From: Janibacter endophyticus
Lineage (GTDB): Bacteria > Actinomycetota > Actinomycetes > Actinomycetales > Dermatophilaceae
DNA: 64,000 bases
Direction of reading: 5' to 3'
Assembly (NCBI RefSeq): GCF_016888335.1
Contig: NZ_JAFEJG010000004.1
Span: 1,860,001 to 1,924,000 of the forward strand
Every line of letters begins with the position of its first letter. Within the stretch, counting starts at the first letter, position 1. This document shows, piece after piece, positions 25,042 to 33,174 of the stretch. A model generated the notes under the pieces. The model searched no databases, was not told the origin of the DNA, and saw only the letters and a program-made list of their open reading frames with translations. Made by a program: the position numbers and the translations under genes.

Positions 25042-27411
25042 ATGACCGAGCACCAGCACCAGCACCAGCACCAGCAGGGCGATCACGCCCCCGCCGAGGT
25101 CCTCGTCCAGGACCCGGTGTGCGGGATGAGCATCGACCCAGCGACCTCGCTGAGCACCGAGCACGACAACCGCCTGTACCACTTCTGCTCGGAGCGCTGC
25201 CAGGCGACCTTCACCGCGGACCCGGACACGTACACGGATGCAGCGCCTGGCAACGCCGCCCAACCCTCGCCGCCGCAAGCCGCCGACGACGAGGCCGTCG
25301 AGTGGACCTGCCCGATGCACCCCGAGATCCGCCGGGACGCCCCAGGAGCGTGCCCGATCTGCGGGATGGCCCTCGAGCCAGTCACGATCAGGGCCGACAG
25401 CGGTCCCAGCCCAGAGCTGGCCGACATGACCCGCAGATTCTGGGTCGCCACCGCCCTCACCATCCCCGTCGTCTTCCTCGAGATGGGACGCCACTTCATC
25501 CCATGGCTGCACGAGAGGATCCCCGGCCCGACAGCCATCTGGCTGCAGCTCCTTCTTGGCACACCCGTGGTCCTGTGGGCAGGCTGGCCGTTCTTCACCC
25601 GCGGCTGGGCATCGGTGCGTAGCCGCAACCTGAACATGTTCACGCTGATCGCGATGGGAACCGGCATCGCATGGCTGTTCAGCATCGTCGCCACCCTCTT
25701 GCCTGGCATCTTCCCGGACTCGTTCCGGAGCGAGGACGGGACGGTCGACGTCTACTTCGAGGCCGCGGCCGTCATCACCACCCTCGTCCTGCTCGGGCAG
25801 GTTCTCGAGCTGCGCGCCAGGGAACAGACCTCGGGAGCCATCAAGGCCCTGCTGGACCTGAGCCCGAAGACCGCTCGCCGCATCACCAGCGACGGCCGTG
25901 ATGAAGAGGTGCCCCTGGACCAGGTCCAGCTCGGGGACCGACTTCGAGTCCGCCCCGGTGAAGCAGTCCCCGTCGACGGAACCGTCGAAGAAGGCCGCTC
26001 AGCGGTCGACGAATCCCTGGTCACCGGCGAGTCGATGCCAGTGACCAAGGAAGACGGAGACACCGTCATCGGAGGCACCATCAACGGCAGCGGCGGGCTG
26101 GTCATGGTCGCTGAGAAGGTCGGACGCGACACCATGCTCGCCCGCATCGTGGCCATGGTCGCCGACGCACAGCGATCCCGCGCCCCCATCCAGCGCATGG
26201 CCGACAAGGTCTCGGGCATCTTCGTGCCCATCGTCATCGCCGTCGCCGTTGTCGCCTTTATCGCCTGGGCAGTGCTCGGACCCGACCCCAAGCTCGCCCA
26301 TGCGCTCATCGTCGCCGTGGCCGTGCTCATCATCGCCTGCCCCTGCGCCCTGGGACTGGCCACACCCATGTCGATCATGGTCGGCGTCGGCCGCGGCGCC
26401 AGCCTCGGGGTCCTGATCAAGAACGCCGAAGCCCTCGAACGCATGGAGAAGGTCGACACCCTCGTCGTCGACAAGACCGGCACCCTGACCGAAGGCAGAC
26501 CGACCGTCACCGCCGTGGTCACCACCGACGGGCGCAGCCAAGAGGACCTGCTTCGCATCGCGGCCGGAGTCGAACGCGCCTCCGAGCACCCCCTGGCACA
26601 AGCCATCGTCGCGGCCGCGAACGAGAAGAACCTGACTATCCCAGACGTCACCGACTTCGACTCCCCGGTCGGGCGAGGCGTCCTTGGCACAGTCGAGGGC
26701 CAGCGAATCACCATCGGCAGCGCCACCTTCCTCACCTCCGAGGGCATCGACGCCAAGGGCCTGAGCGAACGCGCCGACGACCTCCGCGGCGACGGGGCGA
26801 CCGTCATCCACATCGGAGTCGACGGACAGCCTGCGGGCCTTTTCGCCATCGCCGACCCGGTCAAGAAGACCACGCCAGAAGCACTGAGCGCGCTCCGGAA
26901 GGAAGGCATCGACGTAGTCATGCTCACCGGCGACAACCGCGTCACCGCGCAGGCCGTCGCCAAGACCCTCGGCATCGAGCACGTCGAGGCCGAAGTCCTG
27001 CCCGACCACAAGAGCGACATCGTCAGCAAGCTTCGCGGCCAAGGTCACGTCGTCGCCATGGCCGGTGACGGCATCAACGACGCCCCCGCCCTCGCGGCAG
27101 CCGACGTCGGCATCGCCATGGGGTCAGGCACCGACGTTGCCATGGAGAGCGCCAGCGTCACCCTCCTCAAGGGTGACCTCAACGGCATCGTCCGTGCGCG
27201 ACGCCTCTCCGAGAAGACGATGTCCAACATCCGCCAGAACCTGTTCCTGGCCTTCATCTACAACGTCCTCGGAATCCCCGTGGCCGCCGGAGTCCTGTAC
27301 CCCATCTTCGGGCTCCTGCTCTCGCCGATCATCGCCGCAGCAGCCATGGCCCTCTCCAGCGTCAGCGTCATCACCAACGCGCTGCGCCTACGCAGCCAGA
27401 ACATCACCTGA
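25042..27411 (+). CDS. Copper-translocating P1B-type ATPase
   Basis: 789 aa. The His/Gln-rich N-terminus (H-Q-H-Q-H-Q-H-Q) is followed by a YHS-type metal domain (D-P-V-C-G-M ... C-S-E-R-C). A heavy-metal-binding domain (C-P-M-H-P-E-I near residue 90, C-P-I-C-G-M) comes next, then the ATPase core. Core motifs are the actuator T-G-E-S, the transmembrane metal site C-P-C (433-435), phosphorylation site D477 in D-K-T-G-T, the H-P dipeptide in S-E-H-P-L, and G-D-G-I-N-D-A-P (from 675). C-P-C indicates Cu(I) or Ag(I) export. It is the efflux pump of the operon, 28 bp after the DUF305 gene. Confidence 0.94.
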   Translation: MTEHQHQHQHQQGDHAPAEVLVQDPVCGMSIDPATSLSTEHDNRLYHFCSERCQATFTADPDTYTDAAPGNAAQPSPPQAADDEAVEWTCPMHPEIRRDAPGACPICGMALEPVTIRADSGPSPELADMTRRFWVATALTIPVVFLEMGRHFIPWLHERIPGPTAIWLQLLLGTPVVLWAGWPFFTRGWASVRSRNLNMFTLIAMGTGIAWLFSIVATLLPGIFPDSFRSEDGTVDVYFEAAAVITTLVLLGQVLELRAREQTSGAIKALLDLSPKTARRITSDGRDEEVPLDQVQLGDRLRVRPGEAVPVDGTVEEGRSAVDESLVTGESMPVTKEDGDTVIGGTINGSGGLVMVAEKVGRDTMLARIVAMVADAQRSRAPIQRMADKVSGIFVPIVIAVAVVAFIAWAVLGPDPKLAHALIVAVAVLIIACPCALGLATPMSIMVGVGRGASLGVLIKNAEALERMEKVDTLVVDKTGTLTEGRPTVTAVVTTDGRSQEDLLRIAAGVERASEHPLAQAIVAAANEKNLTIPDVTDFDSPVGRGVLGTVEGQRITIGSATFLTSEGIDAKGLSERADDLRGDGATVIHIGVDGQPAGLFAIADPVKKTTPEALSALRKEGIDVVMLTGDNRVTAQAVAKTLGIEHVEAEVLPDHKSDIVSKLRGQGHVVAMAGDGINDAPALAAADVGIAMGSGTDVAMESASVTLLKGDLNGIVRARRLSEKTMSNIRQNLFLAFIYNVLGIPVAAGVLYPIFGLLLSPIIAAAAMALSSVSVITNALRLRSQNIT

Positions 27412-27479
27412 CCACTAGAAGCGCACCGTGCTGCACCTGAGCACCGCCGCGAAAGACCACGCCGAAGGAGTGGTACCCA

Positions 27480-27497
27480 ATGGAGAAGCCTCTGTGA
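27480..27497 (+). other. Five-codon upstream reading frame overlapping the HMA gene start
   Basis: GAAGGAG lies 9 nt before an ATG that opens a five-codon frame (M-E-K-P-L). Its TGA overlaps GTG 27494 as GTGA. It may couple or regulate translation of the HMA protein, or be chance. Confidence 0.3.
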
Positions 27498-27874
27498 CGA
27501 CTAAGGAGCCTGCCGCGAGTCTCGACCCCGCTTCAGCACGTGCACACCACGACTCGGGCTCCCGCACGGTGAGCCCACGCGGAGAAGCCCCGGACTCTGC
27601 ACAGCCAGAACCAGACCAGTCAATCCATGCTCAACCAACAACGCACGTGTGGATCCTGGACGTACAAGGGATGCACTGCCAGAAATGCAACATGCGCGTA
27701 TCCCAAACCCTCCAAGAGGTTAAGGGTGTAGCCAAGGTGGTCATTGACAACCCTCAGCGGCCCTCCACCCCCGTCCTCGTCACCGCCGCCCAACCGCTCA
27801 CTCGTTCAGAGGTAGAAGCCGCGATCGAGTCCGCCGGCTTCAGATGCTCACACATCCCCGACGTGCAGCAGTGA
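27494..27874 (+). CDS. HMA-domain copper-binding protein (chaperone-like)
   Basis: 126 aa from GTG 27494. A Ser/Pro/Ala-rich disordered N-terminal half is followed by an HMA domain with G-M-H-C-Q-K-C and the ending A-I-E-S-A-G-F. The C-x-x-C motif binds one Cu(I), so the protein may hand copper to the P-type ATPase immediately upstream. GTG 27494 has GGAG 8 nt upstream. GTG 27428 opens the same frame 22 codons earlier but has a weak site. The disordered extension is unusual for a CopZ-like chaperone, which is normally about 70 aa. Confidence 0.8.
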   Translation: MTTKEPAASLDPASARAHHDSGSRTVSPRGEAPDSAQPEPDQSIHAQPTTHVWILDVQGMHCQKCNMRVSQTLQEVKGVAKVVIDNPQRPSTPVLVTAAQPLTRSEVEAAIESAGFRCSHIPDVQQ

Positions 27875-27974
27875 CACACCCCCCACAACCACTTGGCTGA
27901 CACGCCCAAAGCGACGCGACAACTGCTCCCGCCACCCTCATCTGCCGCTGGCAGAGGTGGGCATACTCGCAGGG

Positions 27975-28820
27975 GTGCGGAAGCTGATCTCGACTGTCGA
28001 CGAGTATCGCGCGCTTGCATCGATCGAGGATCGGCAGCGCCGCCGAGAGGCATGGGTCGATGAGTACGAAGCAGCCCACCCTGATGTGTTCACCACCTAC
28101 TACTCGGCGTGGGGCGATCGGGATCGACGGGAAGCGGCCGCAGACGGCGCGCCCCGGCTGGTCGAGACCATCGTCGCTCGCGAGGCGAGGATGCGTTCGG
28201 TGCTCGCCGTGCTTGAGGACCGGATGGCACGGGCGGGAGTCGGTGTCGAGGGCCTCCAAACCGTGCTCCTGGTGGGCGTGAGCACCTCGAACGGTTGGGC
28301 AGCGATCAGTAGCGGAGTGCCCTCGCTGTTCTTGGCGTTGGAGCTTCTGACTGACGGTCCCGGTGACGAGGTCCTTGCGGTGCACGAGGCAATACACGCC
28401 GTCCATCAAGGCCGGGTCCGCGACGTGGAGGCCGTCCCTGAGACGGTGGCCTTCGCTCTGTACTGCGAGGGCCTTGCCGTGGCTGCGTCACGGCTTGCCG
28501 TACCGGGCTTGGCTGACAGCCAGTACCTCTGGTTCGACGCCGCTCACGCCGATTGGGTCCACGAATGCGAGTCACATTCGCACGGGATCCGATCATTCGT
28601 CGCCGACCACTTGGACTCGCCCGAGGATGATCCGGCGGTGGCTGGGGTGTTCCTCAATCGTCCCGTCGACGGTCTGCCAACGCGGTGCGGGTATTGGCTG
28701 GGAGACCAAATGATCAGCGACTGGCTGGCTGCAGGAATGGGGGTCGACGAACTTCTGGCCTTGCCACCGCGCACGGCCATCCTGCGCGTCCGGGAATGGT
28801 GCGACAGCAACGGCCCGTAA
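27975..28820 (+). CDS. Putative zinc metallopeptidase with HExxH motif (DUF2268-like)
   Basis: 281 aa from GTG 27975, which lies 7 nt after a CATACT hexamer; an in-frame GTG at 27957 is also possible. The motif H-E-A-I-H (137-141) fits a zincin active site, followed by E-A-V-P-E-T-V-A-F-A-L-Y-C-E-G-L-A. The overall pattern resembles predicted Zn-dependent proteases of the DUF2268 type. A His/Glu cluster (H-A-D-W-V-H-E-C-E-S-H-S-H) could bind metal. No signal peptide, so probably cytoplasmic. Base composition is visibly less GC-rich than the chromosome. A role in copper resistance is not shown. Confidence 0.6.
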   Translation: MRKLISTVDEYRALASIEDRQRRREAWVDEYEAAHPDVFTTYYSAWGDRDRREAAADGAPRLVETIVAREARMRSVLAVLEDRMARAGVGVEGLQTVLLVGVSTSNGWAAISSGVPSLFLALELLTDGPGDEVLAVHEAIHAVHQGRVRDVEAVPETVAFALYCEGLAVAASRLAVPGLADSQYLWFDAAHADWVHECESHSHGIRSFVADHLDSPEDDPAVAGVFLNRPVDGLPTRCGYWLGDQMISDWLAAGMGVDELLALPPRTAILRVREWCDSNGP

Positions 28821-28918
28821 CGCGCACTCTCATGCCGCAACCAGGCTGTCCGGCGGCTGGCAAGGTCTCCCGCGCTGACGCAGCGATAAGCATTCAGGCA
28901 AGCGCCCTTGGTGAACGG

Positions 28919-28944
28919 TCGCTGAACAACCGTCGGTTCAGCGA
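28919..28944. repeat. 9-bp inverted repeat
   Basis: TCGCTGAAC (28919-28927) and GTTCAGCGA (28936-28944) are perfect inverted arms around 8 nt. It lies between the metallopeptidase and the next small gene, 55 bp before that gene. It may be an operator or a weak terminator. Confidence 0.35.
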
Positions 28945-28998
28945 CGGCGCAGAGCCGCCGCCGCTACCCTTCACACACTTCGGGGAAGGAGCGGGGAC

Positions 28999-29199
28999 AT
29001 GAGCTCACTCGCAGCAGTGGTGGCCACAGGCGTCCTTGTCCTGCTCGCCGTGATCGTCATCGGCGGGCTCGTCGCCCTGCTGTTCATCAGCAACTGGCCC
29101 GGCACCATCAAGACGCCGTCGGACCTTCGTCGCGCAGGAGACGAGCCTGATCCCGTGACCGCCCGCAACCACGGCGGGACCACCGGCCTCTACTTCTGA
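28999..29199 (+). CDS. Small single-span membrane protein
   Basis: 66 aa with one N-terminal transmembrane helix (about 5-32) and a short polar tail ending T-G-L-Y-F. A clear GAAGGAG precedes the ATG. No family recognised. Confidence 0.6.
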   Translation: MSSLAAVVATGVLVLLAVIVIGGLVALLFISNWPGTIKTPSDLRRAGDEPDPVTARNHGGTTGLYF

Positions 29200-29260
29200 C
29201 CGCCACGGGCCCGTCTGAACCGCACAACGTACTGATCTGCCGCACCTCGGCAGCCCGGGG

Positions 29261-29683
29261 TCATGCCGATGTCGCGGTCCCAGGGGGACGTGTGAGCGCC
29301 TCCACCGGCTCGACCGGCACCAGAGCCTGCACTCTGCTCGACAGGTCGCTGTCGACGGAGACCAAGGCGTCGGCCTGCAGGCGGGTGACGGCGACGTACT
29401 CCGCCTCGACCAGGTCAGCCCAACCCTGTTCCCGGGCGATCCGCCACGCGGTACGGCGTGAGACTCGGTCGCCGAGCAGCCGCACCTTGACCTCCGTCAT
29501 CCGTTCTTCGAGAACGAGGGCCTCCTTCTCCGCCAGCTGACCGCGGCGCACCGCCTCCAACAGCCTCGTCAGCGCCTGGGATCGGATCGCGTTCGACGCC
29601 ACCAACTGATGAGCGGAGTGGACCTCGAGATGCTCCGAGACGAGGTGGATCAGCGTGGGGGCATCGATGACGAATCTGGTCAC
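29261..29683 (-). CDS. PIN-domain protein (VapC-like)
   Basis: 140 aa with PIN-domain layout. An Asp sits in V-I-D-A-P-T-L-I-H near the start, a Glu in L-V-E-A-E-Y-V-A-V-T, and paired Asp in A-L-V-S-V-D-S-D-L. PIN toxins cleave RNA using these acidic residues and Mg. The GTG start is preceded by TACGGT at 6 nt, a leaderless arrangement. No antitoxin-like gene lies next to it, so it is an orphan or a remnant of a toxin-antitoxin pair. Confidence 0.75.
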   Translation of the reverse strand: MTRFVIDAPTLIHLVSEHLEVHSAHQLVASNAIRSQALTRLLEAVRRGQLAEKEALVLEERMTEVKVRLLGDRVSRRTAWRIAREQGWADLVEAEYVAVTRLQADALVSVDSDLSSRVQALVPVEPVEALTRPPGTATSA

Positions 29684-29689
29684 CCGCCT

Positions 29690-29695
29690 ACCGTA
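29690..29695 (-). promoter_or_regulatory. Leaderless-type -10 hexamer TACGGT for PIN gene
   Basis: TACGGT on the minus strand lies 6 nt before GTG 29683. Confidence 0.45.
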
Positions 29696-29886
29696 TGAGT
29701 ACAGGTCCGCTGCCGGTGCCCCCCGCTCGGCACCTCACTGCCCTTGCCCGCTGGCACCAGCATCCGCTCATGCCGCGCTTGGGGCTTGCACAGAGTCGCT
29801 GCCGCGGCGGGATGCTGGGTGTCGAAGGCGAATGCCTTGGTGGATGCGAGGGCGAAGGGTGTTGGCCTGCGTGCGAGGATCGGCAC

Positions 29887-30561
29887 GTGCCGACGCTGGA
29901 GTGTCCCCGTCTCGAGGTCGACGAGGTGACTGTGTCGGTAGGGCGGCAGCAGATCCTTCTGCCGGTGAGCGTGGTCGTCGAGTCCGGTACTGCGCTGGCT
30001 GTCCGTGGAGAGAACGGGTCGGGCAAGACCACCTTGCTGCGCTGCGTGGCGGGGATGCAGCGGCCGAGTGCAGGGCGGGTCCTGCTCGACGGCCAGGTCG
30101 TGGACGAGCGAGCACGCGCCACGCGCCGGCGGATCTCAGCGCTGCTGGGCGCGTCGGCCACCTACTCCGACCTGACAGTCTACGAGCATCTCCTGCTGAT
30201 CGACGCTTCGTGGGGCGGGCAGAAGGAGACCCTCGAGGAGCGCATCGACAACGTCTTGGACGGGCTGAGGATCGGTGGCTACGCCGACCGGTTCCCGCAC
30301 GAGCTCTCCTCCGGTCAGCGGCACCTCGTCGACATCGGGCTCGTTCTCTTCCGTCCCGCGGACCTGCTGGTGCTCGATGAGCCGGAGCAGCGGCTCGACG
30401 CTGATCGGCGGGCGCTCGTGGCGCGGCTTCTCAGGGAGCGGGTCGACGCCGGGACCACCATGGTCATCGCCACGCACGACCCCGGTGTGGCCGCCGCGGC
30501 ATGCGATGACGAGATCACCCTCCTGGCGTCCGACTCGGGGGCGGATCGGGGCGCATCCTGA
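29887..30561 (+). CDS. ABC transporter ATP-binding protein
   Basis: About 224 aa. Walker A G-E-N-G-S-G-K-T-T, signature L-S-S-G-Q-R-H, Walker B L-L-V-L-D-E-P and switch A-T-H-D are all present, so it should be active. The start at GTG 29887 is a judgement; the frame is open to 29695. The stop overlaps the permease start by 1 nt (TGATG), so the two form an exporter operon. Substrate unknown. Confidence 0.88.
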   Translation: MPTLECPRLEVDEVTVSVGRQQILLPVSVVVESGTALAVRGENGSGKTTLLRCVAGMQRPSAGRVLLDGQVVDERARATRRRISALLGASATYSDLTVYEHLLLIDASWGGQKETLEERIDNVLDGLRIGGYADRFPHELSSGQRHLVDIGLVLFRPADLLVLDEPEQRLDADRRALVARLLRERVDAGTTMVIATHDPGVAAAACDDEITLLASDSGADRGAS

Positions 30562-31796
30562 TGCCGGACTCGCACGAGCGGACCGCAGCGGCGCTCGGCG
30601 TCCTGCGCCGCGGCTCGCGGGCGGGGTCAGCCGGGAACGTCGCCTACGTCGTGTACGTCGTCGCCGTCTTCGCGATCGTCTACGGCTTTCCCTACGGCCG
30701 CACGATCCTCGCCACGCTGGGCGCTGAACGGGTCTCACAGCTGGCGGCCGACCCGGTGACGATCGTCCTTCTCGTGCTCGGGTACGCGGGGCTTCTCGGG
30801 CTGGCGCACCGCGGAGGGCGGATCTCCGGGCCGGTGTCCCCGCCACCGATCTGGTGCTCGCACGTGCTCACCGCCCCGATCGACCGTGCCGTGGCGCTGC
30901 GACGCTGGTGGCGGCTCACCCTCGGGGGCCTGCTCGGAGGCGGAGCGGTCCTGGGAGTCGTCCTCGGTCTCTCGCTGTGGTCAGCCGGCACCACCGGATG
31001 GCTCGCCGTCCCCGCTGCGGCCGCGCTGCTCGCCTGCGGAGCATGGCTCCTGGCTCTCGTCTGGCTGCACGCTCAGGGATCAGCAGACCAGCCCCTCGAC
31101 GGCGCCAGCACCTGGCGGCCGGACACGGCGCTTCGGCGCATGGGGGTAGAGAGCCTGCTCGCGCAAGCAGGTCGCCGCGAGATGCTCATGGCCGGCGCCC
31201 TCTCGGGCAGCTCAGAGACCATCCGGGCACAGACAGGTCGCGCATCGGTCCAGGCGAAGGGGTCCCTTCGCCCCGGTCCCTGGATCGTCCTGCGACGTGA
31301 CCTGCTCTCCCTAAGACGTGCTGGCCCAGGGTGGCCAGCCCCCTTCGTCGTCGTCCTCACCGGCGGGTGGATCCTCGCGCAGGCCATCAACGCGGACCTG
31401 CCCGGACTCGCCGGGGTCAGCGCGGCGATCGTCTACCTCGGAGCGACCCCTTGGGGCCGCCCGCTCCGCCTCCAGGCGGCCCGCCTCGGCAGCCCGTCCC
31501 TCCTCGGGTGGAGCCACCCGGCTCAGGCAGCCCGGCACCTACTGCTCCCGACAATCCTCCTGACCGCGTGCCTCACAGCAGGCGTCGCGGTGGCCGGCGA
31601 GCTCGCAGCGCTGCTCCCAACACTCGCGCTCGTGCCGATACTCCTCGCGGTGCTGTGCTGGTCCGCATTCCGCCCACCACCCCGGCTCACCACGGTCATC
31701 CCGCAATCAGTGATCCCACGCCTGGTCATGTGGTGGCTCGCCCCCGTCCTGCTCATCGCCCCCGCGGCTGGCCTGGCGGCATGGCGGCTGGGCTGA
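30561..31796 (+). CDS. Multi-span membrane protein, ABC exporter partner (DUF6297-like)
   Basis: 411 aa with roughly ten hydrophobic segments and a cytoplasmic stretch around residues 170-240. It follows the ATPase with a 1-nt overlap, as expected for the permease half of an ABC-2-like exporter. The R-R-D-L-L-S-L-R-R before the second membrane block is typical of such permeases. This gene holds the only two copies of the CGAAGGGG octamer found in the island, which may hint at a different origin from the copper genes. Confidence 0.7.
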   Translation: MPDSHERTAAALGVLRRGSRAGSAGNVAYVVYVVAVFAIVYGFPYGRTILATLGAERVSQLAADPVTIVLLVLGYAGLLGLAHRGGRISGPVSPPPIWCSHVLTAPIDRAVALRRWWRLTLGGLLGGGAVLGVVLGLSLWSAGTTGWLAVPAAAALLACGAWLLALVWLHAQGSADQPLDGASTWRPDTALRRMGVESLLAQAGRREMLMAGALSGSSETIRAQTGRASVQAKGSLRPGPWIVLRRDLLSLRRAGPGWPAPFVVVLTGGWILAQAINADLPGLAGVSAAIVYLGATPWGRPLRLQAARLGSPSLLGWSHPAQAARHLLLPTILLTACLTAGVAVAGELAALLPTLALVPILLAVLCWSAFRPPPRLTTVIPQSVIPRLVMWWLAPVLLIAPAAGLAAWRLG

Positions 31797-31997
31797 CGCC
31801 TGCTCCCACGCGCCTGGTGAGTCGGCGGACTAACCGAGCACCATCCGAAACTGCCGCTGACGGAGCGCTAGCGTCCGACCATGCCGCGCCTCGGTCAGCC
31901 ATAGGGAGGAGATGACCCGCGTTCCATCCTCATGTCTGGCTGCGCTGCCTCGGAAGTGACGGTTGGTCGGTGGTAGGCGCCGATGGCGCGCCGCGTA

Positions 31998-32003
31998 TAC
32001 AGT
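31998..32003 (+). promoter_or_regulatory. Leaderless-type -10 hexamer TACAGT
   Basis: TACAGT lies 6 nt before ATG 32010, inside TATACAGT. Confidence 0.45.
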
Positions 32004-32009
32004 CCCGAC

Positions 32010-32297
32010 ATGCCGAAGATGCGGGTCGTCCTCCTCGTAGGCCTGGGATTCCTGGCCGGTGTCTTCGGTTGGGCAGTGGGAGCGCTTCCCCTCAGCGGCG
32101 CCGAGCCGGATGGGCTGTTCGTGAACTGTGGACCTGCCCTGTTTGGCCGCCCGTCCCCGCTCCCAGACCCGTCTTGCGGGGCTGCCTACGCGCTGCTGCC
32201 GTGGGTGAGCATCGGACTCATCGTGCTCGCCGTCACGCTGTTCGCGGTGGCAGTGCGCCAGTGGAGAAGGAGTGCGCGCCCGTCAGGAGTGCGTTGA
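32010..32297 (+). CDS. Small membrane protein, two spans
   Basis: 95 aa with two hydrophobic helices (about 5-25 and 60-82) and a loop containing two Cys (V-N-C, P-S-C) that could form a disulfide outside. ATG 32010 is preferred over in-frame ATG 31983 because of the -10 hexamer. No family recognised. The next 180 bp before the integrase remnant hold nothing recognisable. Confidence 0.5.
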   Translation: MPKMRVVLLVGLGFLAGVFGWAVGALPLSGAEPDGLFVNCGPALFGRPSPLPDPSCGAAYALLPWVSIGLIVLAVTLFAVAVRQWRRSARPSGVR

Positions 32298-32481
32298 TGG
32301 CGACACCCACCTGATCCAGCGCCTTATAGGTCGCGCCGTTGGAACGAGACGAACTCGCAGCCCTTCCGCGTTGGAATCCGCTTGCACTTACCTGAATCGA
32401 TCAACGTCCGCCTTTGCCGCATGACGCGACCCCGGCGATGTGGCTGGGCCAGGGATCCTTCCGGGGTCTACGTCCGAGGGC

Positions 32482-33011
32482 CTAGCGGCTCTGTTTCTCG
32501 CTGCCTTTCCGTAGGGGAGTGGGCGCCTCGTCGTCGGCGCCTGCATCGAGTGCGTCCGCGACAGCGCGGTCCCGGTCTGCCGTCGCTCGTTGGTAGTAGA
32601 GCGCCATGTCACCAGTCGCATGTCCGAGCCGGTGCTGCATCTCGCGGACGGTGGCACCAGCTTGTGCACCGAGGGTGGCAGCGGTCCGTCTCAGGTCGTG
32701 CCAGTTGAGGTCTGGGCGGCCGATGGCTTCCCGGGCGGCGAAGAATCCGTAGGCCTTCTTGACGTACTTCTTCCGGCCTCGGCGCTCGATGCGGGCTTCT
32801 CTGCCGTACAGGGCGGTTGGTGCCAGGAGTTCACCGTTTGCCCCAGGGAAGATCAGCGCATCTCGACCCGAGACGGGTTGGTTCGCCAGGTGTACTCGTA
32901 ATGCCTCAGTGACACTCGGTGGCATGGCCACTGTTCGTCGGCCGGCAGCCGTCTTGGGAGGGCCTGTGGACTTCTTGCCGTCGGCGCGGGTTGCGGTGCG
33001 GGCGACCGTCA
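32482..33011 (-). pseudogene. Tyrosine integrase, C-terminal part (split by IS21)
   Basis: This part encodes the catalytic domain: H-D-L-R-R-T-A-A-T-L, L-G-H-A-T-G-D and the nucleophile Y in A-L-Y-Y-Q-R-A-T. With the 5' part at 35551-36289 it makes one site-specific recombinase. Removing the IS and one 6-bp repeat restores a continuous 420-codon frame across the junction (R-T-L-T-V-A-R-T-A-T-R). This is the recombinase expected to have integrated the island at tRNA-Val. Confidence 0.92.
33006..33011. repeat. Target-site duplication, left copy
   Basis: CCGTCA, identical to 35551-35556. Fusing the flanks with one copy restores the integrase frame. Confidence 0.9.
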
Positions 33012-33174
33012 TGTCCATGGCCGTGGCAATGTCCCCACTGGTGGCCAGGTGAGGTCCCCGCTGGTGGCCAGGTAAAAGTCCCCACCCTCTGCTCGTGTCG
33101 TCCATGAAGTGAGCCCCTGGACGGTGGACGGTGGCGGTGTCTAGCCCAGTCACCGCACCGCCCAGGGAGCTCCA

